Shown here in pieces: positions 10,848 through 22,600 of a stretch of 64,000 nt of DNA. Below the pieces are notes generated by a model. It saw nothing but the letters and a program-made list of their open reading frames with translations. It ran no database searches and was not told the DNA's origin. The DNA comes from Amoebophrya sp. A120 (lineage: Eukaryota > Sar > Dinophyceae > Syndiniales > Amoebophryaceae): contig CAJINV010000010.1 in NCBI GenBank assembly GCA_905178155.1, forward strand, positions 3,554,587-3,618,586. The letters run 5' to 3'. Position 1 is the stretch's first letter, and every line of letters starts with the position of its first letter. The translations under genes and the position numbers were made by a program.

Positions 10848-13800
10848 TCAGTCCACCACAAGATCCCTTTTGCTGCTCTTCCCGATGTATTAACTGCAAA
10901 TAAAAATATGTCTGGATCTGGAAAATAATGCTGGCCTTACATTCCAGTGCAATCTGTATTGCATGACCAACAAAAGTTGCAGCCATTTTGGAGAAGCAAA
11001 AACGCAGTTTCTCATGCACACTGCGAATGGGAAAGCGTTCTGAAAAGTTGTCATGCTGGGCTCCATTCGGAAGTGTTTCCATTATCCACATTTTAGCATC
11101 ACAAGTTTCCAGAGGACCCAGACATATTTGCACTTGATACGCTGCCGCTTTTCATTTCCTTCGAAGACAAGTAGCCATCCGTGACGAAGTCTGCGAGGTC
11201 GAAGAAAAAACCGGATATGGAAGCGTCAGGTTTGAAATCGTCAAAGTTGAAATAATTTGTAATGCATAAAATGCGATACAAAAAGTGACTCTATTGCAGA
11301 GGACCCACGGGAGGCAGATTATAGTCCTGGTAAGGGTCAAAAGTTGGACTGCTAACTAGCATGACAGAACGCAGCTCTTTTGCCCTAAACCGCATGACAG
11401 ACTCGCTTCCAGGACCGGGAAAGTTTGTCATGCACCGACTACAAACTGTAGGTCTAACTGGTATCCGCTTTATGCATGACAAACTATTTCAACTTTGACG
11501 ATTTCAAACCTGACGCATCCATACCGGAAACCGCGGACGTAATGTCGCGGGACAGATTCCCGAGGTTCTCACTGATCACACTCGCGCTGGAGCGCTGCGA
11601 GAGGTGCACTGTGTTGTCATCTTTGTCGTTGGATCCGGAGATTGTACTGTCGTTATTCGATGACGATGCTGTTACTTCTTTCTCGCTAGAGTTGACCACA
11701 GTGGCTCCTTTCCGAACCATACTGGCTGCAGCGCGACCTGCCGCGGCCGGATAATAGAAGTTGCTACCTTCCGCATCTGTCCCATCGGATGAAACCAACG
11801 CGTTTGAGCGGAACGCCAGCTCCCGTGCCGCCAGCATGTCCTCCACGGACGGGCGGCGGCTCTGCAAGGCCTCCTGTATTGCAAGGAAAAATCCCCCCTC
11901 CCCATATCAAAACGAAACTTCTGATGCTGGATTTGTGTACACGAGTCAGCTTTGTATTGCAAGAAGGCACTGCGGCCAGATCCCCAGGCTAGGCAGGGGC
12001 GTATGGGTCTAGTTGTTCAGCATGGCAAACGGCTCCCCTTTAAGCCCGACAGCATGACAAATCGCTTCCATAATGGGGCCTAAGCTTCTGCTCTTGTCGT
12101 CTTGCAAGACACGTGTGATGTGTGACCTCAAATCACCAACACAAATTTTCGAAAACATAGCTTTTCAATATGGGGAGGGGGGATTTTCCATTTTGATATC
12201 CTGCTTGTCCAACTCATACTCCTTCCTTCTGCGCTGGGCGGCGACGAGAGCTGATAGTTGTGTTTTGATAAGGTATAACAAATTCTTCTAATCCAAAACA
12301 TAATCTATTAACTGCCTTAGAGTACTAGTAAGTACTAGCAACTTTGCAGGAAACGTCGGACTATGTTGTCTGTGCCAGCCACAGCACAAGCTTCGGAAAC
12401 AAGAAATCTAGTACGTTGTATTTCAGCACAAGAAAATAAGTACTTGCAGTGGTTTCTTTCACGCCCTTGGGGATTTCGTTCTCGATGATAAGATATGCAT
12501 TGCAAATATCCCTGGATGTCTGGGAGGATGCGAACTTGTCATGCTAAGTCTGGATCGTACAAAAATTTGTGTTGCATGACTACCAAAAGCTGTCCAGTTT
12601 TGAACAAGTTTAGAGGCAGTTTGTCATGCAGGATACGCATGATAGGGACGTCGCAGAACCTGTCATGCTAGGTCCTGCATTCCAAACCTCATGCGGCATG
12701 GAAAATATGCATGAGAAGTTTGCATTCTTCCAGACCCAGACATATTTGCATTTGATATGAGACCATTTGGGTCGTCTTGTCGCTCCATTCCTGGTTGGTC
12801 ACCACCGTCCGCTCCGTTTGTTCCAGCACGGGTAAAAATGGGCTCCGCCTGCTGCTGCGCAGGAACAGGAAATAAACCCTGCTGCGAGGAAGTCGGCTGG
12901 GTGATTTTCCCATAAACAACAACATCACTCCCCTGCTCCGCAAGGACGCGCGGCCTGTCGCCAGCTGCTACAACACCCTTGACGTCCACCGCGTTCGACT
13001 CGAGATCTGCCGTCTGCTTCGTACGCCCAAACCTGATGTTCACTTCTTTTCCGGTGACGGATGAAGTTCCCGACCGGGCTGTACTCGACGTAGCTTGTTG
13101 ATTTGTTTTCACCGCCTGACCCGCCTGCAGCGCCACAGCAAACGGGTCTTCGTGATCCACGAAGCCCTGTTGATTTCCTTGCTGCGCAAATGTCGCGGAA
13201 GATGTTGTTGCACCAACGGTTGTACTAGGTGCAGTACTAGCCGAAGAGGAGGCAGAGGCACCGCACCACTGTTTTTCTGCGTCGGCAAGGGAGAGCAGGG
13301 TCGGTGGGGTGCGCGGCTTCGTCTCGCTGCTAAACGCATCTTGCTGTTGTACCTATATTTCACAAGTCGCTCTTTGTGATAAAAGCGCACGCTTTACTAG
13401 TTGCGGAACAAGAACAACTACGATGAAAGATACATCATGACAGATCCATACCTCAGAGAAAACATCACATTGCTCCTCACAACAAGAAGTAAATATATAA
13501 ATGTAAACCCATACTGGTACCGTCCTCACTTTCTCCGCGAACTCTGTACAAACCGTCTTCGCATCGGTTGGTGATTTCACATCCACCTCCGCGTTTTGCA
13601 GCAAAACCGACTGGCAAAGCTTCTCCAACTTCCCCTCCGATGGGTCCCACCCGGTAATCGCGCCGTAGGTTTCCTGGAGGAGGACCTTGCACAGGTTCTG
13701 GTCGAGCGAAACGACGCGGGAATGTTGATGAACCACTTTCAGCGCAAAAACAGTGGACATCAACTCTTGCAAGTTGAAAACCGCTGCAGCAGCAGAAGCT

Positions 13801-13901
13801 ACCGCAGTGACCAGGACACGACCACGGGACTTGGATAGTAGTACTTGTTCCTCCGCGGAGCGGCAATACCGACGTTGCGGCCGTGGGACGACACGCGACA
13901 T
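10848..13901 (-). CDS. Unknown 508-residue protein, seven exons, four IEs
   Basis: Exons 13901-13521, 13352-12758, 12493-12444, 12250-12199, 11876-11524, 11215-11140 and 10887-10848; ATG 13901, TGA 10848. Two GT-AG introns (donors GTACCA, GTACTT) and four IEs; joined length is 509 codons in one frame. The first 127 residues are hydrophobic/helical (VLVTAVASAAAAVFNLQELM, then LCKVLLQETYGAITGWDPSE). The middle is Ser/Thr/Gln-rich and likely disordered. A charged helix follows (QRRKEYELDKQEALQSRR), then a Ser/Asn/Asp-rich tail ending KRDLVVD. A VHS/ENTH-like helical fold for the N-terminus is only a guess. I do not recognise the family. Confidence 0.75.
10888..11139. mobile_element. Introner element IE-09, family A (diverged)
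   Basis: 252 bp; left TATTAACTGCAAATAAAAAT then ATGTCTGGATCTGG, right GACCCAGACATATTTGCACT then TGATA. Flanks CGATG/CGCTG. Join reads KSGSG-KSSKR. Confidence 0.87.
11216..11523. mobile_element. Introner element IE-10, family D
   Basis: 308 bp with a TIR of more than 50 bp (left begins TATGGAAGCGTCAGG, right ends CCTGACGCATCCATA). The TIR includes the TTTGTMATGC word. TSD CCGGA exact. Join reads SAVSG-FFFDL. Confidence 0.92.
11877..12198. mobile_element. Introner element IE-11, family F
   Basis: 322 bp, longest element seen. Left TATTGCAAGGAAAAATCCCC, right GGGGGGATTTTCCATTTTGA then TA. TSD TCCTG exact. Join reads ELDKQ-EALQS. Confidence 0.92.
12494..12757. mobile_element. Introner element IE-12, family A
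   Basis: 264 bp; left TATGCATTGCAAATATCCCT (small insertion before GGATGTCTGG), right CAGACATATTTGCATTTGAT then A. Flanks TAAGA/TGAGA. Join reads NGLI-IENEI. Confidence 0.9.
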
Positions 13902-14424
13902 GATGAAAGCCGTTTCGAACCCCTCGGCGGTGCTGGCTCGTGTTCAACCTTTTACCCCGCACCCAAACACCGGCCAGCGGGGTGTTGCAGCTGTCGCTAA
14001 CGGTCTATCATCATCTAGTGCTGCGGTCGATGCGGCGCAAAGCGGCCCCCGGAGCTGGTGGTGCACACTTTGCAACTACTACCCGGATCTACTCTAGTGA
14101 AATTTTTGAAAGGATAATGAAAAATGTGGCGCTAAATACTTATTCCTGAACAAGAGGATCCTCCCGGTTTGCAGATTTAGAGGTGAGCACAAAATTCTTG
14201 TTGAAAGGTGACTTACACTCTCTCAAGAAAGTACGTCGGCAAAAATCCTTTCCTTCCTCCCACGCAAGTACTACTACCCCTCCGTCCTGTGCACTCTCAA
14301 ATACTGTTGCAGAGCTCGCTTTGTTGAATCCGCAACTCAGGAAGCTCTCTGACGCAAAAAGCGCCAAAATAAAACTACGCTGAGGGGTCGGGGTACGTAC
14401 AGACCTAACTTGAAACACTTATTG

Positions 14425-14470
14425 AAAAAAGTCCCAACTGGAGGAAGAACATCAACCACACGACACGCAG
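14425..14470 (-). repeat. Copy 1 of a three-copy motif (GTTGATGTTCTTCC...)
   Basis: Minus strand carries GTCGTGTGGTTGATGTTCTT then CCTCCAGTTGGGACTTTTTT. It lies immediately after the stop of the 14474 ORF. Other copies are at 16323-16378 and 17695-17745. Confidence 0.8.
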
Positions 14471-14473
14471 CGG

Positions 14474-15463
14474 TCACGAGCGCGCGCTCTGGGGGGGGAT
14501 GTAGCGTTTACGAACGTGTGGCCCCGCTGGCAGGATAACATCACCCGTTTTCCTGTTCCGGTAGTGTTCCGCTGGTCTCCACTTGTTCACATTGCTGTCA
14601 TGCACCCACCGAGCAAATTCCTGCCGTTCATGTACAAGCGCATGCTCACGGAGAACATCTGGCTCACACTCGAAGTCGATGCCACATTTGACGCATCTGT
14701 ATGAATCGCCGTCCCGGTGAGCTCCTACACCTGGAAACTGGGCGAGCGCAGTGCTTCGGAGAAAGTTCTTGTTTACCTGAACGATCTTTCTGGCCCGGCC
14801 AAGGAGCTCTTCAGAAGCTGCGACATTTTGTTGAAATTCCGTAGGTCGCGCTGGCGGCAGAAGATGGGCGTTTTGCGCAGTGTACAAAGTCCACGGGCTA
14901 GCAGCAGCACTGGTAGTTTCGAGTGTGATCCCCGCCTTCCGGCAAACTTGCTCGCATATCGCCGTCTTGTTGCAGCGGCACCACTCATCTTCCTCGGACC
15001 ATCTTCTGTCTTGATCTGGCCCCCTGAACCAGTCAGCAAACGTGTCCCGGAGGTACTTGCGGCGGGTCGTTTCGTAGAAGATGTTTTTTCTCCTTTTTCC
15101 GTCAGCCGTCTTGCTGTCCCCCGCTGCAAAGAGTTGATGTTCCGGTCTGATCCCGCATGCCGCGATGTGGTCGCTGGCCTCGTCTAGCACGAGGGGCCTA
15201 CCATCTCGTCTTGCGTTCGCGCTCAGGTAGGCCGCGAGGTGCCACTCGTGGCTGTGGGACCCGTGACCGGGCAGGAACTTGCCTAACAGCGCTGCCCGCG
15301 GTAAGTACTGGGACGGCTTTCTGGCGATGTGGGCGAAGTGGCTGGCTTTCAAGAAGGCGATGTCCGCCCGGAGAGGCGGTAGCCTCAGCCGCGCCCGCAG
15401 GTGGTGGTCACGCTGTCCGCGCTTTCGCATCGCATGTAGATTCGTGTTCATCAACATGCGCAC
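14474..15463 (-). CDS. Basic protein with one C2H2-type zinc-finger-like motif
   Basis: Open frame of up to 329 residues. The first ATG is two codons inside the frame, which is also open upstream. The sequence is rich in Arg, Ala and His. Near residue 260 it has YRCVKCGIDFECEPDVLREH followed by ALVH (C-x2-C-x13-H-x3-H), one residue longer than the classical C2H2 spacing. It may be the second exon of one gene with the ORF ending at 15522: a short intron of about 57 nt (donor GTGAGC at the end of that ORF, acceptor TAG just upstream of GTGCGCATG) would fuse them in frame. No IE is present. Function unknown. Confidence 0.55.
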   Translation of the reverse strand: MRMLMNTNLHAMRKRGQRDHHLRARLRLPPLRADIAFLKASHFAHIARKPSQYLPRAALLGKFLPGHGSHSHEWHLAAYLSANARRDGRPLVLDEASDHIAACGIRPEHQLFAAGDSKTADGKRRKNIFYETTRRKYLRDTFADWFRGPDQDRRWSEEDEWCRCNKTAICEQVCRKAGITLETTSAAASPWTLYTAQNAHLLPPARPTEFQQNVAASEELLGRARKIVQVNKNFLRSTALAQFPGVGAHRDGDSYRCVKCGIDFECEPDVLREHALVHERQEFARWVHDSNVNKWRPAEHYRNRKTGDVILPAGPHVRKRYIPPQSARS

Positions 15464-15521
15464 TATTCTACCCTCCGCAGCCTCGAGTCGTCGTAGCTCG
15501 CGGTCGGAAACTCGTCGTAGC

Positions 15522-16076
15522 TCACAGTCGCCCTAGCGCCTCCCGCTGCTTGTCGAAACTCTTCACCGACTCCAGCGTTGCAGCGTGGAAGATGTGCTGC
15601 CCAGCATCAGTATAGGCGTAGGTCATGTCGAGCAGAGATGGGCCGCGAAAGCCGTACTCGATCAGCGTGTTTTCCTGGGTGGTGAGTCTCATCTTCGCCC
15701 TGATGACTTGGCCAACGCTGGGGCAAAAGGATTGGTTGATTTTGAGGTGGTGCCGGCGGAGCGGCATGTTCTCAAAATTCACCTCGAATTCTTTCGTGAC
15801 GTTCACCTGCACCGCAAAAGCGTGGAAACCGCCCTTCGGGAGGGACGACTCGCAGACCATGAAGGAGAAGTGGTCAGCGGAGACGTTTTCGACGAAAGGC
15901 TTGGTTTCGTCGCCGTATTTCCCCTGCTTGGCTCCTTTACCCTTTTTCCCCTTTGCGTCCTCATCCATGTCGCGACCAAACGCCATCACCTCTTCGATGT
16001 TGCTCCGCTTTTCGGCCACTTGGTCAGAATTTACCGTCTTTGTTGGCGTGGTGGAGACGGTAAAGTGCTCGATCAC
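15522..16076 (-). CDS. Unknown protein segment, probably upstream exon of the neighbouring ORF
   Basis: 184 codons from a GTG at 16076; the frame stays open about 14 codons further upstream (DCQPGPRILE), so the true start is unresolved. It has a Lys/Gly-rich stretch (KGKKGKGAKQGKYGDE) followed by a mixed beta-type region. The ORF stops 59 nt before the zinc-finger ORF on the same strand. Composition is coding-like but I recognise no family. Confidence 0.5.
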   Translation of the reverse strand: MIEHFTVSTTPTKTVNSDQVAEKRSNIEEVMAFGRDMDEDAKGKKGKGAKQGKYGDETKPFVENVSADHFSFMVCESSLPKGGFHAFAVQVNVTKEFEVNFENMPLRRHHLKINQSFCPSVGQVIRAKMRLTTQENTLIEYGFRGPSLLDMTYAYTDAGQHIFHAATLESVKSFDKQREALGRL

Positions 16077-16277
16077 TTCGAGAATTCGCGGTCCGGGTTG
16101 GCAGTCAACTGGTTCTCTTCAACAGTCCGGTCACTGCGTGTCGCGGAGAGTCACTGGCCACACATCTGCCCCCAATCAGAATGCGCGTGGGGTACTTGCG
16201 CACAGAATTAAGGTGGCAGTGCTTCTCTCACAGCTCACGCTCTTCTCACGCTCTTCTCAGGCCTCTTCTCATGCATC

Positions 16278-17237
16278 TCATAGATATCGACTACTCCCTT
16301 CACTAACAAGCACCAAAAAAAATCTTATTGAAAAAAGTCCCAACTGAAGGAAGAACATCAACCACACGACTCCAGGTGTCGTTTCGCGCTTTTTCCCGTC
16401 ACCCTTTCCCCCGCGGCCACGAGAGCCTCCTGCGGTCTCGTCCTCGTTGCGATTGTCCGGGCGCTGAGGAGAGTTTCCCCGTCCCTGCACTTGGTAGTGC
16501 GGGTGGCCGCGCTGGGTCGGGCTATGGACGTCACGCTCGCTGTAGTTGTGGCTCCGGCCGCCCCTCCAGTCGTGGTCGCGGTTTGAGCTGTAGTAGTAGT
16601 TGTCGTAGCGGCTTGTGCCATGTTTGTTGCCCCCGTCATAGAAGTCGAAGCCGCGTCTACCACCGCCTTTTCCTCCGCCGCGGCCATTGCTCCGCCCCCT
16701 TCGTGCCTGTGCCGAGGACCGTCGACCTCTGTAGTTGTTGCCGCCCATAATCACTCCGCTTACTACTGCTTGGTTTCTTTGCTCACGATGCTGCTGCACT
16801 GGGACGCTCTGCGTTGACGACGCTAGCAGTGGTTCCTCTGGTTTTCGCACGCTCCTGTTGTCGGAGGGGGGGGTTGAGAGGTCGATCACCGTCGGCGCGT
16901 GGGGGCTCTTCGGGCGGAGCACTCTACTTTCGTCCTTTGCTGCCGCAATTGATGCGCGCTGGACGGGGATCTGCAATAACGAGCTAGCGTCCCGGCGCGC
17001 TGACTGCGGGAAGACCGCTGCGCTGCGCTGGAAGGGGTTATCGTTAGAGTGCCGCGGCCTGAATATCGGGATGGAGGACTCGGGCTTATCGTCTACTCCC
17101 CCGTCTACCAACGAGAACCGCGACGCCAAGGTTGATCCGCGTTTTCCTGAGGGGCTGGCTTCCGCTACACCCATCGCGATGTCGCAATGCTGTGACTGTG
17201 ATTCATCTTCTGGGAGTCGCGGAAGCAATGTGGTCAT
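16278..17237 (-). CDS. RG/RGG-rich protein (possible RNA-binding)
   Basis: ATG 17237, 319-codon frame. The N-terminal half is polar and Ser/Pro-rich. Residues about 165-295 are dense in RG/RGG (GGGKGGGRRG, NRDHDWRGGRSH, GGSRGRGGKGDGKKRE), typical of RNA-binding low-complexity regions. The last ~30 residues are read from the three-copy motif and a T-rich tract, and may be non-coding: the real end could be a splice donor near the motif (around 16380). No IE. Confidence 0.55.
   Translation of the reverse strand: MTTLLPRLPEDESQSQHCDIAMGVAEASPSGKRGSTLASRFSLVDGGVDDKPESSIPIFRPRHSNDNPFQRSAAVFPQSARRDASSLLQIPVQRASIAAAKDESRVLRPKSPHAPTVIDLSTPPSDNRSVRKPEEPLLASSTQSVPVQQHREQRNQAVVSGVIMGGNNYRGRRSSAQARRGRSNGRGGGKGGGRRGFDFYDGGNKHGTSRYDNYYYSSNRDHDWRGGRSHNYSERDVHSPTQRGHPHYQVQGRGNSPQRPDNRNEDETAGGSRGRGGKGDGKKRETTPGVVWLMFFLQLGLFSIRFFLVLVSEGSSRYL
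16323..16378 (-). repeat. Copy 2 of the three-copy motif
   Basis: Minus strand ACCTGGAGTCGTGTGGTTGA, then TGTTCTTCCTTCAGTTGGGA and a T-run. Nearly identical to copies 1 and 3, and again lies at the 3' side of a coding region. Confidence 0.8.
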
Positions 17238-17694
17238 GTAGCTCTACGCGCGTCGTTACTGCCGGCAGCGGTAAGTAGTGGAACGCTCCACACTCGCTCC
17301 GTCGGCTCTACCTGAAGCGCGACCACTAGCGTCGAGAGCGTGGACGGCAACGCGGCTCCGGTGAGCAAAACAGGACTCAACACAAACAAAGATATAGACC
17401 CCCCGGCCCCGCGGCTAAGTGTAAATCAATGTCCCTGCCGTCTTTAACTGTTGAAGGGATCGTGAACAATTTGGGGGCGCGGCCGTTTCTTTTTTGTCCC
17501 TTGCCGTCTTTTTTTCTTTTTGGGATCTTTTTCGGGGGGTCTTAGTACACACTAGATGGACACAACTGCCACGGCGGGGCGATGTGTCTTCAAGTCCTGG
17601 CAACGGCAGGGAGTTGTCGCTCCTCCAAGGGGCTTGTTCGTCTTCAGATACGACGGTATGATGCTCCGAGCCCGTAAAAGTCCTCTCCTTGAGG

Positions 17695-17745
17695 GGAAAA
17701 AATCCACTCTCTGAAGGAAGAACATCAACCACACGACTCCAGGTG
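17695..17745 (-). repeat. Copy 3 of the three-copy motif
   Basis: Minus strand ACCTGGAGTCGTGTGGTTGA then TGTTCTTCCTTCAGAGAGTG. It matches copy 2 over about 35 bp and then diverges. Confidence 0.8.
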
Positions 17746-18009
17746 CCAAACATGATCCAGAAGCGGCCTAAAGTTTTTACCTGAAGAAACAAACCGCAGC
17801 GAAAGACCTTCGTAGTACAACGTCGCAGTTTCAAGCACTTGCTGCACTGAAGATTTGTTGAAAAAAAGGGACATTTGATGAAAATCCTGCGCCACTTCTG
17901 CTCTGACCAAGTAGCCCAATAATTTCAGGTCCATTTCTCGTTGGTGTGGAGAAAGAGGATTTGCTTCTTGTACAGTTTCGTATCGTGAACCTTCATGCAT
18001 GAGATGCAT
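17725..18009 (-). CDS. Possible short coding region or exon, unknown
   Basis: 94-codon frame whose first ~70 residues (HQREMDLKLLGYLVRAEVAQ and following) look protein-like and helical. The frame runs into copy 3 of the three-copy motif at its 3' end, so the downstream part is doubtful. No homology recognised. Confidence 0.3.
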   Translation of the reverse strand: MHLMHEGSRYETVQEANPLSPHQREMDLKLLGYLVRAEVAQDFHQMSLFFNKSSVQQVLETATLYYEGLSLRFVSSGKNFRPLLDHVWHLESCG

Positions 18010-19622
18010 TGAAAATCTTGATGATGAAGTTGAAGATGATGTTGATCAGCGGTTTGTTATAATCGCGGAGGTGAAACAAAGCTTTGGGAGGGTGCCCTAG
18101 TCTCCCTTGTGAAGTGAAGTCGAAGTAAAGTTTCAGTAACCAATCTCCTCGCAAAGTAGGTAAAAAGTAGTACGCAATTCCAGACTTTTTGGGAAAAGCT
18201 CTTGCAAGTAGAGTTGTCGCATAATAATGTTGAAATCTGAATAATTGTAAATCCGATTCGAAAAAAGAAATCGAAGGGTGTTGATGATAGTTGTGAATAA
18301 TTTCGCTTTTGATGAAATAAAGTAAAGTAGACAGTCTCAATCAGCAATCGAATGGCAAAATGCCTTCTTTTGTCCTAAATCAAAGCTGTTGAATCGAGAT
18401 TGTATCAAGAAATTATCGCTTTTTACCTTAAGTAGAGTCCAGAGATTCATCGAGCAGCCGCAACCTGTTTGTGCGTACATAAATCCAGATTGTCCAGCCT
18501 TCGACCGAATCTCGACGTCTGCTGTTGTCGTGATAGAGATTATAGGAGGTAGTAGATACAAGCAACAGTTGTAGAAAAAGAAATTGTGGCGTTTCGCTGT
18601 CAGTAAAGATACTAAATATTATTTTTGCTACTTCTTATCAAAAATACAGGCTGATCTTCTCTATCGAAAAGTCTTGTCCTCGTAGCCTTCGTCTTTGCTA
18701 CTTACGCCTGCGGTAAAAAGTTGCATCCTATTTTGAAGCATGATCTACTTCTGCGGTAGAAGAGGTACAGTAGGTGCGTGTTAAAGTAATAGTTGCTTCA
18801 TGCAGAAGTGAGGACAGCTTCCTCCTGGTGCGTCTCTATATTACCCCGAGATTTTTGTGTAGTTCATCTTCCCTACACTTTTCTTATGGGTTGAAAACGT
18901 CTGCGGCCCTCGATAAGTAGATGTTCGTTGATGTTGTTCCAAAAAGAGTAAAGTATATTATCCAAATTTAGAAGTCCAAATTTACAAAAAGAAGAAGATC
19001 CTGTGACAACAACGTAAGTGGCATTTTTGACCGTGGTGACAAAAAAAAATATTGTCTTCCAAAATATTACATGGCTTGTAGTAAACGCTTCTGTGGGAAG
19101 TGATAGAAAATTTCCCACCGTAGTACATAAACTGTTCGCGATCTTCAAATAATTGAGGCATATTGAAGAAAAGTGGTACTTTTGTTGAAAAAAAAAGTGT
19201 GAGAAGAAGTGTCAGAATTTGATGAAAATAGGTTCCTTTCGTCTGGTTTCTAGCGTCTGAAGAACTAGAAATGATGATGTTGATGCTGATCCTAGCAGTT
19301 GTTGACCCAACAGCTTTTATTGGTGTGGTGCGACAGTAAGATAAACAGAACTGGTTCTTTCTCCTGCGAGTAGTTCTTTTTCGTCTTCTCGCCGTAGTTG
19401 TACTAGCTACAAATCGAATAATTTTCCTCGTTACCCCTGCTGTGAAAACTTAAATTGACGTTTGGGAAAACGTCGGTGTCTGCTCGTGCATGAAACATAC
19501 AGTTTACTAATGTGTCCGTCAAATAAATCGGTTGTTTCAAAAAGAATCGCAGTGTCGTCAACTCGATAGTTTCAGTTTTCCGTATCCTCCACCTCGATTC
19601 TATCTATAGCTATAGCACATTT
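18010..19622. other. AT-rich spacer, no gene recognised
   Basis: Upstream flank of the 17-18 kb ORFs and 3' flank of the 842-residue gene. The frames here (18057-18347, 18873-19148 minus) are Phe/Leu/Ser-rich, as expected from AT-rich non-coding DNA. No IE ends seen. Confidence 0.5.
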
Positions 19623-22600
19623 TTAGCGGTACTGCTGTCCCCCACCATACTGCTGGTTGTAGTAGGCTTGTGGTGGCTATGCATTGCAAATATGTCTGGG
19701 TCTGGAACAGTGCAACTTGTGATGCTGCATTTGGATGCTAAAAAAAATCTGTATTGCATGAGCAGTAAGAGAAGTCAAGTTTGGCTACATGTCATGCGGG
19801 ATGCGCATCGATTATAAGCGCTCAAAAAATCTGTGATGCTAGGGCATATATAACAGACGTAATGGATCATGGAAAATGTGCATGACAAACTTGTCCTCTT
19901 CCGGACCCAGACATATTTGCACTTGATAGTGGCTGCTGGAACTGCTGTGGTGCGCCGCCCGGATATCCTGAGCAAAAACGTCCGCGCCCCATAGTCAAGT
20001 TGGGAATCTACCAATACAAATCTCCAAGCTTTGGGAGCTGTGCATGACAAGCTTCCCTCTACTGCATGGTAAGTAGTGCTGGTGGACAAGGGAAGCCGCA
20101 TGAGAAAGCCATCTTCTCATCCTGTCGACAGCATTGCAAGTTGAAGTTCCAAAACACGATTATAAATGTCTCTTAATATGGAGCTGCGCATCACAAATGT
20201 TCCTGTCATTGCACATTTGCATGACAACTATGGAGTGGGGACGTTTTTACAAAGGATACCGGGGGACCCTGACCCATCTTGCCGCCGAACTGCGGGGGGC
20301 CCGCCGGGGGACCACCCTTGCCGAACTGCTGACCCATGTTGCCGCCCGGGGGACCCATGTTCGGCGGACCACCCATCGGACCACCCTGCATGCCCATCGG
20401 CGGACCGCCCTGCATCGGGGGACCCTGCATGCCGCCCGGAGGACCCTGCATGCCGCCCGGTCCCATCTGCGGAGGACCACCCATCTGCGGACCCTTGCCG
20501 CCCGGCGGACCACCGCCCATCTGCGGGTTGTATTACAGTGAAAAATGCCCCCACCACGGAATTTGCAGAAGTTTGTCATGCAAAGCTTCCAAATGAAAGC
20601 TTTTTGTCTTGCATAAAAGGATAGCAAGCGTTTGTGATGCAGAATCTGGGTGCGCAAGGACCCTTGTGCATAACAGAACCGCATGCAGCTGTTGCGCTAC
20701 TTCGCAACACAAATTTGACCTATTCAGCATGCAAAATTTGTGATGCTGAGATATGCAAGACGGCGCATGTTCCTGTTCTTGGAAAGGTTTGCAATACAAA
20801 TGCTGCCAAGCTGGGGGTGGGGGCATTTTTCATTGTAATAGGTTGCCACCCTTCATCATGTTCTGGTCCGGCTTGCCGCCCGGCTGTCCGAGCTGCTGGG
20901 GCTGCCCGCTCGGGGGACCACCGCTCATCCCGCTGTTTGGCTGGTAGGTCAACGCCGGGTACTGCTGCTGGCCGCCCGGTTATCGAAAAGAAAAAAGCTA
21001 TACCACATAGCACATTTGTAATGCAGAGACACGTACATGAAAAATTCTGTGTTGCATAAACAATAAACACCATCATGCTACTTGCCCATGAGAGATTTCG
21101 TATTGTGTATTTGTTTTTGCATGACAAATTTATGCATTGGTGTAGCTTTTTCTACTGTCATACCGGTTGCTGCATGCCCGGATTTCCTGGATACGCGTCC
21201 TGGATAGCGGGGTTCTTATCGTGAGAAAAAAGTGTTACAGTTACACACTCTCATGCAAGACAAGCAAGACAAACAACCTCTTTCATGCAGGAAACGCTTG
21301 CCAGCGTCACTTCATTCGTGTTTTCCTTTGTAGTCTGCGCATTACAAGTTTTCTTTGCCATGCAGAGCAAATTTGTGATGCTGAAATTACAACAAATGTG
21401 TAACTGTAAGACTTTTTTCCTGTGATAGTTCTGGCCACCGGCATAGTACTGTCCGTATTGCTGGTTGATACTTGTTATGCATTGCAAAAAGTACAACTAT
21501 CGCACTAGGAGTTGTACAAAAAATCGCATGACAAATAATTTCCTTAGTACAGTCAGAAACAAAATTTGTAATGAGGCTTCACCTTAAGAGCAGCGATATT
21601 TGTCATGCAAGACCACTGCGAGTAGTAAGCGCCTAAAAGTGCGCTAGGCCACCGTTTGCATTGCATAATTGTGATCTGCTTCAGGGCGTTCAAACCACCC
21701 GGGTTGCCGCGGGCCTCCACCGCCTGCTGGCTATCCACTGCAAACATGTCTGGGTTCTCTCAATTTGTGATGCGGGATGTGAAGGACAACAAGCATTTGT
21801 AGTGCATAAATGCGATTGGCCAGCTATTTGTCATGCTGTGAAACTTCTCAGTTTGTCATGCGTTCTGCAAATGAACCTGCAAAAATAAGCCTCGCAAAAT
21901 TTCTGATGCTGTTATGCAGGACACGCGGCTAGTACTCTGTGATGAAAGCTTCAGCAACACAAATTTCCAGACCCAGACATATCTGCAATGCATAGTGACA
22001 CGCCTCGTACAACCGGCGATCCCCCACCGTGGAATAACCGTTCTGCCGGCAGGCGCGGGCGACCTCGGTAGCCTGGTTTTCGTGGGCAGTTGTCTGCGTG
22101 ACACGGACCGGGTACTGCAAGCGGGCGCGGTAGTCATCCAGTACTTCCACAATGGGTTTCAAATCCGCGGCAATCTTACGCGACATGTTGTTAAACTGGG
22201 CTTCCACCTGATAGTTGAGTATTAATTTGGGTACTTAGAATTGCGAATTTGGTTCTTGTCGATTGCGGCTGTCATTGAGAATCAAAAACTTTTCTTTGGC
22301 GAACACGCATGACAATGATATACAATACTGCAATTCGTGCATGACAAAGAGAGCAAAAAAATCTGCTATACGATGCTGTGGTCGGTGCCGACCATAATCT
22401 CCTTTTTGTCCAATCCCAAGTCGATGCACACCCTCAATCCCAAGGTGGCGGCAGCTAAGCAGGCCATGGGGACCGTGATTTCACCAGATTCTGGCAAGTC
22501 CTGTGCGTCCAATCGGAGGGACCCGTGCCACATCTGTTTTACGTTCGGGGCCTCCGCCTGCACACCAACCGCGTTAATGACGACACCTGGAAGATCGTGT

